Source: Candidatus Delongbacteria bacterium (lineage in GTDB: Bacteria > Delongbacteria > UBA4055). Taken from it: a stretch of 59,034 nucleotides of DNA. The stretch covers positions 1 to 59,034 of the forward strand of contig JAQICF010000064.1 in assembly GCA_027858795.1 (NCBI GenBank). Direction: 5' to 3'. Under the pieces are notes generated by a model, which saw only the letters and a program-made list of their open reading frames with translations, made no database searches and was not told the origin of the DNA. Shown piece after piece: positions 17,038 through 24,910 of this stretch. How positions within the stretch are numbered: the first letter of the stretch is position 1; every line of letters begins with the position of its first letter. Position numbers and translations under genes: made by a program.

Positions 17038-18084
17038 CTAATTTAATCGAATAGATTTAGTTACTTTAATTGTTTTTGGAGCTGTCATTATTACATCTGT
17101 TGCTACGATATAGTAGAATTTTTTTGCTGCAGTGTAAGCCACTTCATATTGGTTTGTTGGAACGCTTGTTACATAAGCAAATATTCCGTACGGATCGTCT
17201 GATGAATAAACATCATAACTTGTCGCACCAGCAGAAACATCCCAATCGATTACAATATCTGATCCGGAAATGCTGGTAACAACATTTGCAGGAACTTCGA
17301 TTTCGCTTGCTGGTAAGGTTATTGTACATGCATCTATTGTTACAGCAGCGATACTGGCTAATAATCTTCCTTCTATTGAAGCTCCTGTACCCATCGTAAC
17401 CGATTGATCTGCCATAATAGTGCCTTTGAAAATACTGTAAGTTCCAAGAGCTGCTGATGTGCCTACTTGCCAGAAAATATTTTCCGCTCTTGCTTTATTA
17501 ATAAGAATAACCTCTGTACCTGATGCAGTGTTTAATCCCGTTGCCACCATCATAATGAAAACTGCATTCGAATCATTCTGAGCATCAAAAGTAAGATTTC
17601 CTGCAGTTATTTCAGCTGTCCCGGTAAACTTATAAAGACCCGGAACAAGAATTTGATTACCTAGATTTCCAAAACCAGGATTTAAAAATTCACCTGCTGG
17701 TACGGGTGTTCTCTCTGCGGCATCGTTGTAAGCTATGGTTAGGTCACCTTGAGCTGTTGTCAGCATTGATGCGTCTTCAACAGAGCCTGCAGGGCCGGTC
17801 GCATCAACAGTATAAATAGTTCCTACCACTTCTGAAAGACCGAATCCTGAAATGTTTGTTCCTGCAGCCGGACTTAAACCGACATCACCTGTAACCTCTG
17901 ATGTAGGATTGTTTGTGATCAAGGACCCTGCCAGTATTGCGAAACGAGCTGTTGATCCGAGATTAACAGGTGGTTGTTGGCACATTATTGTGCTTGGTGC
18001 TATCAAAGCAACTAGCAATATTGCTCCAAAGAGTTGTGCCCAGAATTTTAATACGGTATCTTTTAATATTTTGTTCATCTTCAT
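17038..18084 (-). CDS. DUF3494 (ice-binding-like) protein with C-terminal FN3-like module
   Basis: 348 residues from MKMNKILKDTVLKFWAQL; AAGGAG lies 8 nt upstream. A longer in-frame ATG at 18138 is inside the promoter element and is rejected. Signal peptide (about 14-36), then DUF3494 (about 38-258; ENIFWQVGTSAALG, EGRLLASIAAVTIDACT). A fibronectin-III-like module of about 70 residues (VPANVVTSISGSDIVIDWDV, TSYDVYSSDDPYG, KKFYYIVATD) is the same cassette that ends the three peptidases at 27-38 kb; here it carries ~18 extra residues (TAPKTIKVTKSIRLN). Promoter copy 3 lies upstream and a terminator downstream, so it is monocistronic. Confidence 0.88.
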   Translation of the reverse strand: MKMNKILKDTVLKFWAQLFGAILLVALIAPSTIMCQQPPVNLGSTARFAILAGSLITNNPTSEVTGDVGLSPAAGTNISGFGLSEVVGTIYTVDATGPAGSVEDASMLTTAQGDLTIAYNDAAERTPVPAGEFLNPGFGNLGNQILVPGLYKFTGTAEITAGNLTFDAQNDSNAVFIMMVATGLNTASGTEVILINKARAENIFWQVGTSAALGTYSIFKGTIMADQSVTMGTGASIEGRLLASIAAVTIDACTITLPASEIEVPANVVTSISGSDIVIDWDVSAGATSYDVYSSDDPYGIFAYVTSVPTNQYEVAYTAAKKFYYIVATDVIMTAPKTIKVTKSIRLN

Positions 18085-18119
18085 GATGGTTCTCCTTTCT
18101 TTGGTTTTCTCATTAAAAC

Positions 18120-18182
18120 AATGTACAGTTAATTGCATTCAAGAACAATCGCCCAAAGGGATGAAAAAGTAGTTAATCCTTA
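18120..18182 (-). promoter_or_regulatory. Shared promoter element, copy 3 (upstream of the DUF3494/FN3 gene)
   Basis: TTGTTC (18148-18143), 17-nt spacer, TACATT (18125-18120) on the minus strand, with the full conserved upstream block. It ends 36 nt before the chosen start codon. Confidence 0.8.
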
Positions 18183-18218
18183 ACCAGATATTTAATTGTT
18201 ATGTAATAAATAAAAATA

Positions 18219-18258
18219 ATAAATCCAATTCTTGTTATTTAACGAAAATTGGATTTAT
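18219..18258 (-). terminator. Terminator after the BON-domain gene
   Basis: AAATCCAATT (18221-18230) pairs with AATTGGATTT (18247-18256); on the minus strand it is followed by ATTATTTTTATTT. Confidence 0.65.
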
Positions 18259-18293
18259 TTGACCAACTTATTTTCCTTGTTATTAAATCAATT

Positions 18294-18608
18294 CTATTTA
18301 ATAATAAGATCATTTTCTACAGAACTGACTCCTTCAACACCATTAGCGATTTCATCTGCCTTTTCAGCAGCATCTTCAGAATCAACAAAACCACTCAGTT
18401 GAACAATACCTTTGCTGGTTTCAACGCTGATCTGAAATGATTTAAGGAAATCATTACTGGCGATCTGTGCTTTTACTTTGGTCGTGATTACGGAATCATC
18501 AATATAATCTCCGGTGCTCCCACTTTTATGTGTTGATGCGCATGATCCTAAGAAAGCGATCATCGTTATCAGAATTATTACACGGAAAACAATATTTCTC
18601 TTTTTCAT
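18294..18608 (-). CDS. BON-domain lipoprotein
   Basis: 104 residues from MKKRNIVFRVIILITMIA (AAGGAG upstream; the ATG at 18641 is less likely). Lipobox FLGSC. One BON domain (about 36-104; DDSVITTKVKAQIASNDFLK, ISVETSKGIVQLSGFVDSED) ends in VSSVENDLIIK. BON domains bind phospholipid or envelope surfaces, as in OsmY/DolP stress proteins. It sits 45 nt downstream of the broken SUMF1-domain gene and probably shares promoter copy 4. The signal region resembles that of the OmpA-like lipoprotein (IAFLGSCAST). Confidence 0.93.
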   Translation of the reverse strand: MKKRNIVFRVIILITMIAFLGSCASTHKSGSTGDYIDDSVITTKVKAQIASNDFLKSFQISVETSKGIVQLSGFVDSEDAAEKADEIANGVEGVSSVENDLIIK

Positions 18609-18652
18609 TCTAACTACTCCTTTGGTAATAATCTGATTCATTAATAACGGTT

Positions 18653-19517
18653 TTAGGGTGTTCTTGCAATGCGGATACCGATACCACCATAGCTGGTTTG
18701 TGGATTGAAAAAGTAACGGCTATCCACTTTTAATGCATTGCCCCCTCTGTCCCAGCCTCCTCCACGTTCTACACGGAATGTACCGGTTAGCGGTCCGGGA
18801 GGGTTTGTAAGAGCAGAATCCGGATATTTACCGTACCAGTCCCAACACCATTCATAAAGATTTCCGCTCATATCGTGTAATCCCAATTCGTTTGCCTGTT
18901 TTTTCCCAACTTCATGCAGTTCAGCTCCGGAATTTTCCTCCATCCATGCAACTTTCAAGTAATCGTCGGAACCACTGAATTTATAATTCTTACTTTGATC
19001 ACCGCCTCTGGCCGCATATTCCCATTCAGCTTCGGTTGGCATTCTGTAGCCGTTTGCGTTCCATTTGCATAAGACTGCGTCCCAATTTTTGTTGGCTTTC
19101 TGAGGAGTTACTCCCCAACTATCAGGATCTGTGTTTCCATTTATGCTGTAGCATGGATTAAAAACCTTCCGCTATGCTTCTTTTATTGCAATAAACCAAT
19201 GTTTCGTACCAGCTCACGTAATAAACTGGATAATTAGGTCCTTCTCCGAAATTGTAATAAAGAGCAGGCATATGCTGACCCCACTTGGACTGAGTAAGTT
19301 CATATTTGCTGATGTAAAAATCGTTGACTGTCACCAAATGTATCGGTGTTTTCACTTTGTTTACTGTAATTGCGTTGCTACCCATCTGAAATGTCCCACC
19401 TTTTACAAAAACAAGTTCATTTTTTACTTTGTTCACTGTGGAATCACTCTCCTCTCCGAAGCCGGCAAATACTGTCAGCAAAATAATAAGGATAGCCAAT
19501 TTGAAATACTTGAACAT
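18653..19517 (-). pseudogene. SUMF1/FGE-fold secreted protein, frameshifted
   Basis: The 5' part (19517-19158, 119 codons) has a signal peptide (MFKYFKLAILIILLTVFAGF) and the SUMF1 start motif VKGGTFQMGS. It stops at TAA inside GGTTTTTAATCC. Removing one T from the run (A run at 19160-19164 on the plus strand) gives a continuous protein: IAEGF-NPCYSINGNTDPDSW and on into YRMPTEAEWEYAARGG, MSGNLYEWCWDWYG and RGGGWDRGG...GGIGIRIAR. The intact product would be about 287 residues. The FGE catalytic cysteines are absent from the RGGGWDRGG region, so it is a structural SUMF1 fold, as in GldJ/GldK-type proteins, rather than a sulfatase activator. Either a real frameshift or a homopolymer sequencing error. 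Confidence 0.85.
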
Positions 19518-19568
19518 ACGATACCTCCTATTTAAATTTGTTAAAATGCTTTAAGTCGCATCTAAAAC

Positions 19569-19631
19569 AATGTACAGTTAATTGCATAGAAGAACAATCA
19601 CCCAAAGGGATGAAAAAGTAGTTAATCCTTA
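19569..19631 (-). promoter_or_regulatory. Shared promoter element, copy 4 (upstream of the SUMF1-BON unit)
   Basis: TTGTTC (19597-19592), 17-nt spacer, TACATT (19574-19569) on the minus strand. It begins 25 nt after the stop codon of the response-regulator gene, and its upstream flank is that gene's 3' end. Confidence 0.8.
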
Positions 19632-19655
19632 AATATTTAGTTGGTATATGTTAAA

Positions 19656-20309
19656 TCAGGTGTTTGAAATGTCCTGAGCGTAATTTGAGATCTGAAGTCT
19701 GCTGGTTAACGCCAATTTCTCCAGAATGTTATGGACATGGCTTTTAACAGTGTATGTTGAGATATTAAGTTCATTGGCGATATCTTTATTGCTGGCACCT
19801 TCAACGATCAGGGCAATAATTTCTTTCTCACGCTTGGTCATTCGAACAGAGTCACTTATTTTATTTTTTTCTTTCATAATAACATTTTCTGCTACCTGAA
19901 AAAAGAGTGAAGCTGCCATTGGTGGAGGTAGTATAGTTTTACCTACGCTTATTGATCTCAGAGTGCTGATCAAATCATCTACAGATGCAGTTTTTAAGAT
20001 AAAGCCATCAGCACCTCCTTGAACAAAAGATAGTATATCCGATTGTGTAGACAGAAGGCCCATCCCGATAACTTTGATTTCCGTGACGTTGTCTTTTAAA
20101 GATTTCAACACATCCAAACTGTTTTGGTTCTGTAAACCGAAATCCAGAAGCACGATATCGGGTTTAAACCGAATAGCTTTTTTTAGGGCTGATTCGGCAT
20201 TTTGAACAGCACCAACAACTGAAATATCAGGTTGCTGTTTTAGTAGAGAAGCGAGTCCCAAACGTAAAATTTTATTCTCTTCTATGATGAGTACTTTAAT
20301 TTCAGACAT
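19656..20309 (-). CDS. NarL/FixJ-family response regulator with LuxR-type HTH
   Basis: 217 residues. Receiver domain (about 4-120) with acidic pocket E10/E11, phospho-acceptor D56 (LLDFG) and conserved Lys in LKTAS. LuxR HTH (about 153-205; MTKREKEIIALIVEGASNKD, TYTVKSHVHNILEKL). No histidine kinase is adjacent. It is the first gene of the minus-strand envelope cluster, and promoter copy 4 starts right after it. It is the natural candidate for the activator acting on the four shared promoter elements (inference). A fossil of a second copy of its 3' end lies at 16841-16905. Confidence 0.93.
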   Translation of the reverse strand: MSEIKVLIIEENKILRLGLASLLKQQPDISVVGAVQNAESALKKAIRFKPDIVLLDFGLQNQNSLDVLKSLKDNVTEIKVIGMGLLSTQSDILSFVQGGADGFILKTASVDDLISTLRSISVGKTILPPPMAASLFFQVAENVIMKEKNKISDSVRMTKREKEIIALIVEGASNKDIANELNISTYTVKSHVHNILEKLALTSRLQISNYAQDISNT

Positions 20310-20656
20310 GCCAATAACCCTTTAATATGTAATAATTTAATTGCTAATATAAACTAAATCTACAAAATTAACAATAGAAAAATGAGGATTAAAACAAAAA
20401 AACATTATTTTTTTACAAGTCTAATAAAAGGTTGATAGTTGTAGTTAAACCTTGCATTTTGTCTACATAATTATTTTCATATAATACTTTCTTTCCTTTT
20501 TATCTATTGACATTAACGTGCGTGAAACGTAAATTCATCATAATTAAAAAATGTCACTCTGAATTTATTTCAGGATATTTATTTTAAAAAGTTAGAAAAT
20601 AAAACCATTGTCATAAGATAAATAGATAAAAATAATTCTTGATTTTGCATTTTTAA
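20310..20656. other. Gene-free stretch between divergent genes
   Basis: About 350 nt of AT-rich sequence between the response regulator and the Trx-Grx operon. Apart from one family A repeat (20552-20577) I see no ORF, RNA or clear promoter with both boxes. The response-regulator promoter presumably lies here; no copy of the shared element does. Confidence 0.5.
20552..20577. repeat. Palindromic repeat, family A
   Basis: TGTCACTCTGAATTTATTTC then AGGATA; the inverted repeat is slightly degenerate (ACTCTGAA). Confidence 0.7.
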
Positions 20657-20692
20657 TATACTATATTTGATTAATGCTAAATATAGTATAAT
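20657..20692 (+). promoter_or_regulatory. 12-bp perfect inverted repeat overlapping a -10 box before the Trx-Grx/groES operon
   Basis: TATACTATATTT (20657-20668), 10-nt loop, AAATATAGTATA (20679-20690). A TATAAT -10 box (20687-20692) overlaps its right arm. Position and N10 spacing are reminiscent of the CIRCE operator of groES operons, but the arm sequence is different, so it would be bound by another repressor. It could also be a transcript hairpin. Confidence 0.6.
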
Positions 20693-20707
20693 GAAACAAG
20701 GAAATTA

Positions 20708-21301
20708 ATGGCTAAATTGAAATCTATTAAATCATTTAAAGAGTTGAAAAGTAACTTAACTCTTACCCAAAAAACGTATTTGTTACTTTATAAAAACGGT
20801 TCAGAGATCAGTACTTGTGCACTGAATAATATAACGAAAGCATCGAAAGGTCATTCAAATATTACTTTCCTGAAGTCTGATATGTCTCAGGTTAAAGATA
20901 TTCATGGTAAGTATAAAATAAACTCCGTTCCTTCTCTAATATATTTCGAGAAAGGGAAATTGATAAATGTGATCAAAGGATGCCACGATGAATCTTTCTT
21001 CAATCTTTATTTCGCAAATAATGTTTCAGTAGCGAAGAAGGGAGGTGGGAAGACTCAAAAAAGAGTTGTCGTTTACAGCACTCCAAATTGTATATGGTGT
21101 GCAAAAGTGAAGAAATATTTGAAAGAAAATAATATTAGATTTACTGATTTTGATGTTTCAAAAGATAAGAGAAAAGTGGATGAATTGGTCAAAAAGAGTG
21201 GTCAAATGGGAGTTCCTCAGACAGAGATTGGAAGCTCAATAGTGGTAGGATTTGATAAAGCAAAGATAAATCAATTATTGAATATAAAGGAAAAAAAATG
21301 A
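20708..21301 (+). CDS. Thioredoxin-like/glutaredoxin fusion protein
   Basis: 197 residues. The N-terminal thioredoxin-fold half (about 1-105; VKDIHGKYKINSVPSLIYFE, KGKLINVIKG) keeps the cis-proline loop NSVPS but lacks a CxxC (only STCA). The C-terminal half (about 118-192) is glutaredoxin-like with CIWC (VVVYSTPNCIWCAKVKKYL), GVPQTEIG with cis-Pro, and VVGFDKAKINQLL. It is probably a cytoplasmic dithiol reductase; there is no signal peptide. SD AAGGA. The stop overlaps the groES start by 4 nt (ATGA), so the two are translationally coupled, linking redox repair and chaperonin function. Confidence 0.88.
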   Translation: MAKLKSIKSFKELKSNLTLTQKTYLLLYKNGSEISTCALNNITKASKGHSNITFLKSDMSQVKDIHGKYKINSVPSLIYFEKGKLINVIKGCHDESFFNLYFANNVSVAKKGGGKTQKRVVVYSTPNCIWCAKVKKYLKENNIRFTDFDVSKDKRKVDELVKKSGQMGVPQTEIGSSIVVGFDKAKINQLLNIKEKK

Positions 21302-21582
21302 AAGAGCTTATACCATTAAATGAAAATGTTTTAATTTCACCCGAAAAAATTGAAGAGAAGACTGCAGGTGGGATTATTATGCTTGAAACAGCTTCAGACG
21401 ACAAACCATTGATCGGTGTTGTGAAAGCTATCGGTAATATTGAAAATCTTGAAATTTCAGTTGGGGATAAAGTTATTTTTAAGAAATATTCCGGTACAGA
21501 TATTGAGTTTGAGAAGGAAGAATTTATTGTAGTACCTTATGCCGATATATTGGTGAAGGTTGTGGAGATGGAAAAAATATAA
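21298..21582 (+). CDS. groES: Co-chaperonin GroES
   Basis: 94 residues, normal length. Forms the heptameric lid of GroEL. Signatures: LIPLNENVLISPEKIEEKTA, GGIIMLETASDDKP (mobile loop), GVVKAIG, VGDKVIFKKYSGTDIEF and VVPYADILVKV. It starts in the 4-nt overlap with the Trx-Grx gene. groEL does not follow; a family C palindrome and a terminator do, so the groEL gene must be elsewhere. Expression probably follows the inverted-repeat promoter upstream of the Trx-Grx gene. Confidence 0.96.
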   Translation: MKELIPLNENVLISPEKIEEKTAGGIIMLETASDDKPLIGVVKAIGNIENLEISVGDKVIFKKYSGTDIEFEKEEFIVVPYADILVKVVEMEKI

Positions 21583-21585
21583 ACA

Positions 21586-21611
21586 CGTAGAGACGTAATA
21601 CCTTACGTCTC
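21586..21611. repeat. Palindromic repeat, family C
   Basis: GTAGAGACGTAATACCTTACGTCTC, immediately after the groES stop. Confidence 0.8.
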
Positions 21612-21634
21612 AGAACAACCGCAACAAAATTATT

Positions 21635-21660
21635 AGCCCGAAAATTCGGGCTTTTTTTGT
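21635..21660 (+). terminator. Intrinsic terminator after groES
   Basis: AGCCCGAAAATTCGGGCT followed by seven T. Confidence 0.92.
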
Positions 21661-21696
21661 TACTAAAAGTCAAAAAAAAATGTAAATTCAAATCGT

Positions 21697-23271
21697 ATGA
21701 AGAACTTCTTTGCAAAATACCATGATCAGCTAAAAGTAATCATATCAGCGATACTAGTTGGGTGGTTTTACCCACCAACTGAAAGTAGCTATATTGTATT
21801 GTTTTTTCTTATTCCATTTATTAGTGTGCTGAATAAAGAAGGTAAAAGTGGACTAGTTAATGGTTTTATATTTGGATTTTTTCTTTCGTTATCATCATCA
21901 TACTGGATAATGTCAAATGCTGGAGCTCCTGTTTGGCTTAGAATTGTCAGCGGGTTTGGGTTTTTCTCTTTCTCAGGTTTTTATTATGCTGCTATGGGTG
22001 GAGTATTTTCTCTTGTAAAGAAAGCTTTTCCTAAAAGGGCAATTTGGCTTTTGCCTCTAGTTTGGGGTGGAATGGAGCATTTGATGCTCTATAAAGAGTT
22101 CGCATTTCCATGGACACTTCTTGCTAATGCTTTTACAACCAAGATAGAATTTATTCAAATAGCTGAATTATTCGGAGTCATTTTTGTTTCAATGATACTT
22201 GTGCTTTTTTCGGTATTGATCTACAAGATATCTCAAAATTTGTTTAATCCATCAAAAGATCAAAAAGAGAAAAGAGAAGTTATCCGTAAATTAAGTGTTA
22301 CTTCATTCACAACAATATTTTTATTTTTTCTCATATATTTATGGGGAAGTTCGCGCTTTGAATATTTTTCACAGTCAGAGAAAGAACTTCCTGCTGTAAA
22401 AGTTGCAATGATACATGCAGGTATGGATATTGATTATAAATGGCAAAAATCAAATTTCAGAAAGATCGTAAGATCTCAGTATGCACTAAGTGATTCATCA
22501 CTTGCGTTGAAACCTGATTTGATCCTCTGGGGAGAGACAAATTTCCCAAAATATCTTGAAAATTATCCAAGTTCTTTAAATAAATTCAAGCAATATTGTA
22601 TAGAGAAGAATGTTGATCTTTCCGTTGGTGCACTGGGTTTTAACTATGATCCAGATACTGAGAAAATTGAAAAGTTCAATAGTGTATTTTTCTTCTCAGA
22701 AAATAAGGAATTTGTTCGTTATGACAAAACAATGCTGGTTCCTTTCGGAGAAAGTTTCCCATATTCAAATATACTTACATTTCTCAAAGACATTTCTCTC
22801 GGTCAGGCAAACTTCGACAGGGGAGATAATAAAGAATTATTCGTTATGAAGAAAGGAAATAAATTCGTTACTACGGTTTGTTACGAAGGAATATTTCCGT
22901 ACTACAATGCAAGATATGTATCAATGGGAGCAGAATTCTTAACTAATGTTTCAAATGATGCTTGGTATGAGAATACTGATGAAGTTTATCAACACAGTAG
23001 ATTTAATATATTCAGATCTATTGAGAATAGAAGGTCAGTTATAAGATTGGCAAATAAAGCTGAAAGCTCTATAATTTATCCTTCCGGAAAGCAAAATATC
23101 CTTTATGATAACGAAGGAGAATTTTCCAGAGTAGTTGATGTTCCGGTAAATTCAGAATTAACTTTTTTCACGAAGAATTACAGGGTGATAGCCGGTATAA
23201 TAATAATGTTAAATCTGATATTGATAGGATGGTCGATTATACTTATTAGGATTAAAAGTAAAAAGATTTAA
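21697..23271 (+). CDS. lnt: Apolipoprotein N-acyltransferase
   Basis: 524 residues. Adds the third acyl chain to lipoproteins at the inner membrane. The N-terminal half has about six hydrophobic segments, then a nitrilase-fold periplasmic domain with the catalytic triad E280 (LWGETNFP), K344 (YDKTMLVPFGE) and C395 (TVCYEG), and a final membrane helix (about 497-517). SNDAWY and the IENRRSVIRLANKAESSII stretch are also family-typical. It fits with the several lipoproteins in this window. No Shine-Dalgarno is visible before the ATG. Confidence 0.96.
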   Translation: MKNFFAKYHDQLKVIISAILVGWFYPPTESSYIVLFFLIPFISVLNKEGKSGLVNGFIFGFFLSLSSSYWIMSNAGAPVWLRIVSGFGFFSFSGFYYAAMGGVFSLVKKAFPKRAIWLLPLVWGGMEHLMLYKEFAFPWTLLANAFTTKIEFIQIAELFGVIFVSMILVLFSVLIYKISQNLFNPSKDQKEKREVIRKLSVTSFTTIFLFFLIYLWGSSRFEYFSQSEKELPAVKVAMIHAGMDIDYKWQKSNFRKIVRSQYALSDSSLALKPDLILWGETNFPKYLENYPSSLNKFKQYCIEKNVDLSVGALGFNYDPDTEKIEKFNSVFFFSENKEFVRYDKTMLVPFGESFPYSNILTFLKDISLGQANFDRGDNKELFVMKKGNKFVTTVCYEGIFPYYNARYVSMGAEFLTNVSNDAWYENTDEVYQHSRFNIFRSIENRRSVIRLANKAESSIIYPSGKQNILYDNEGEFSRVVDVPVNSELTFFTKNYRVIAGIIIMLNLILIGWSIILIRIKSKKI

Positions 23272-23333
23272 CCACAGAGAACACTGAGACAAGATGAGGG
23301 TTTATTATCCTAACGGGATATAACACTCATAAC

Positions 23334-23353
23334 CGCAGGTTTCAACCTGTGGA
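23334..23353. repeat. Palindromic hairpin repeat, family E
   Basis: CCGCAGGTTTCAACCTGTGG in the lnt-thiI spacer. Just before it (23270-23290) is the ACCACAGAGAACACTGAG type of dispersed sequence. Confidence 0.6.
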
Positions 23354-23359
23354 AAACAA

Positions 23360-23384
23360 GATCCTGAATTAAGTTCAGGATGAC
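23360..23384. repeat. Palindromic repeat, family A
   Basis: GATCCTGAATTAAGTTCAGG then ATGAC, ending 17 nt before the thiI start. Confidence 0.8.
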
Positions 23385-23400
23385 TAAAAAAAGGAAATAA

Positions 23401-24576
23401 ATGAAGACTATATTTTTATTAAAATACGGAGAGCTTACTCTCAAAGGTAGGAACAGGAGAGACTTCGAAAATAAAGTGATCAAAAATGCAAAACATGTTT
23501 TGAAAGACCATGAAATACTTGTGGAAAAAGTATTCGGAAGGTTTGTTATAAAAACAGATTCAACTAATGAAGAAGAGATCAAAGTAATAGGATATAAATC
23601 AGCAAATTTTGTATTTGGTTTATCCAATGTTTCAGTTGGTGTGATCGTTGAAAATGATCTGGATAAGATCAATGAAGTTGCATTTGAACAAGCTGATAAA
23701 TATATTAAGAAGCATGATCCTAAAACTTTTAAGATCGAAGTAAAAAGACCTTTTAAGAATATGCCGGGAACTTCTACAAAATTAGCATCAGATATTGGAG
23801 CATATGTATGGAGAAAGCTTCCGAGTTTAAAAGTTAAACTTGTAGATCCTGATATGACGATCAGGGTCGAAATTCTTGAAGATTATACGATCATTTCATC
23901 GGATAAATTTGAATGCCTTAAAGGATTGCCGGTAGGTTCTTCAGGTAAAGTGGGTCTAATGTTATCAGGTGGAATTGATTCACCCGTTGCAGGTTATTTG
24001 GCTCAGAAAAGAGGTTGTTATCTCAATGCTATTTACTTCCATTCACCACCTCACACTCCTCAAAAGACGAAGGATAAAGTATTTACTCTGGCTGAAAAAC
24101 TTAAGCAGTATCAGCAGGGAATTAGAATATTTACTGTGAATTTTACTGAAATTCAACTGATGCTCAGAAAAACTACCGACATGCAGTATTTTGTGATCTT
24201 AGGTAGAAGAATGATGATCAGGATATCGAATGAAATTGCAAAAAGATATAAAATGAAAGCCTTCATTACTGGTGAGAATCTTGGTCAGGTTTCAAGTCAG
24301 ACTTTAGAGAATCTTCACTGTATGAACAGCCTGGCTCATCGACCTATCTTAAGACCATTGATTACTTACGATAAAAACGAGGTTATAGAAATTGCCCGGA
24401 AAATAGGGACTTATGAAACTTCGATCCTTCCTTACGATGACTGCTGTACGTTATTTCTTCCACCTAATCCTAGAACAAAAGCAAAGATCAGGCAATTAGA
24501 ATTTGAAGAAGCAAAATTGGATTTTCAAAGTCTTGTAGATAGGGCTGTTGAGACTGTAGAAATGGTAGATTTATAA
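23401..24576 (+). CDS. thiI: tRNA 4-thiouridine synthetase ThiI
   Basis: 391 residues. It has an N-terminal ferredoxin-like part and THUMP domain (about 1-165) and a PP-loop ATPase (SGGIDSPVAGYLAQKRG near 185-200). The conserved DDCCTLFLPPNPRTK block is near the C-terminus. It uses ATP to activate U8 of tRNA for thiolation and in some bacteria also supplies sulfur to ThiS. The C-terminal rhodanese domain of the E. coli protein is absent, as in many firmicute and archaeal members. Start ATG with AAGGAAATAA. It is 11 kb from the thi operon. Confidence 0.96.
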   Translation: MKTIFLLKYGELTLKGRNRRDFENKVIKNAKHVLKDHEILVEKVFGRFVIKTDSTNEEEIKVIGYKSANFVFGLSNVSVGVIVENDLDKINEVAFEQADKYIKKHDPKTFKIEVKRPFKNMPGTSTKLASDIGAYVWRKLPSLKVKLVDPDMTIRVEILEDYTIISSDKFECLKGLPVGSSGKVGLMLSGGIDSPVAGYLAQKRGCYLNAIYFHSPPHTPQKTKDKVFTLAEKLKQYQQGIRIFTVNFTEIQLMLRKTTDMQYFVILGRRMMIRISNEIAKRYKMKAFITGENLGQVSSQTLENLHCMNSLAHRPILRPLITYDKNEVIEIARKIGTYETSILPYDDCCTLFLPPNPRTKAKIRQLEFEEAKLDFQSLVDRAVETVEMVDL

Positions 24577-24715
24577 CGTATTAAATTTTGTATTTCAGCG
24601 TCAAGCTGATATTATTCGCAAAGTCACTTAGTTAATCTAAGCTCCTTCTTAATAATATCAACCTTCCTTGAACTACTTCATTTTCTACATCCTAAATATA
24701 AATATGGAACACATA

Positions 24716-24910
24716 ATGAACGGACAAATTAGAGAAAATATAAAAATCGGTATTAAGGTTAATATTGTTTTGAAACAAGATCAGAGAAGTGGGAAATTAA
24801 CTGAAGGGATCGTGAAGGATATTCTTACTAAATCTTCTTCACATCCTCATGGTATCAAAGTTCGTTTAGAAAGTGGATTAGTAGGTCGAGTAAAAGAGAT
24901 TATATTATGA
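24716..24910 (+). CDS. YwbE family protein
   Basis: 64 residues from MNGQIRENIKIGIKVNIVLK. It is a small basic beta-rich protein of the YwbE family (DUF2196), with the family features QRSGKLTEGIVKDIL, HPHGIKVRLESG and LVGRVKEI. Function unknown. The start at 24716 is chosen by family length and a GGAAC upstream; two upstream ATGs in frame add non-conserved residues. Its last 4 nt overlap the start of the next gene, so the pair is translationally coupled. Confidence 0.85.
   Translation: MNGQIRENIKIGIKVNIVLKQDQRSGKLTEGIVKDILTKSSSHPHGIKVRLESGLVGRVKEIIL

Noticed and set aside
18084..18138. Upstream ATG giving a 366-residue DUF3494 protein
   Set aside because: The extra N-terminus is encoded by the shared promoter element itself; the ATG at 18084 has AAGGAG and begins a normal signal peptide.
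18653..19517. Active formylglycine-generating enzyme (sulfatase activator)
   Set aside because: The catalytic cysteines are missing from the conserved C-terminal block and the gene is frameshifted.
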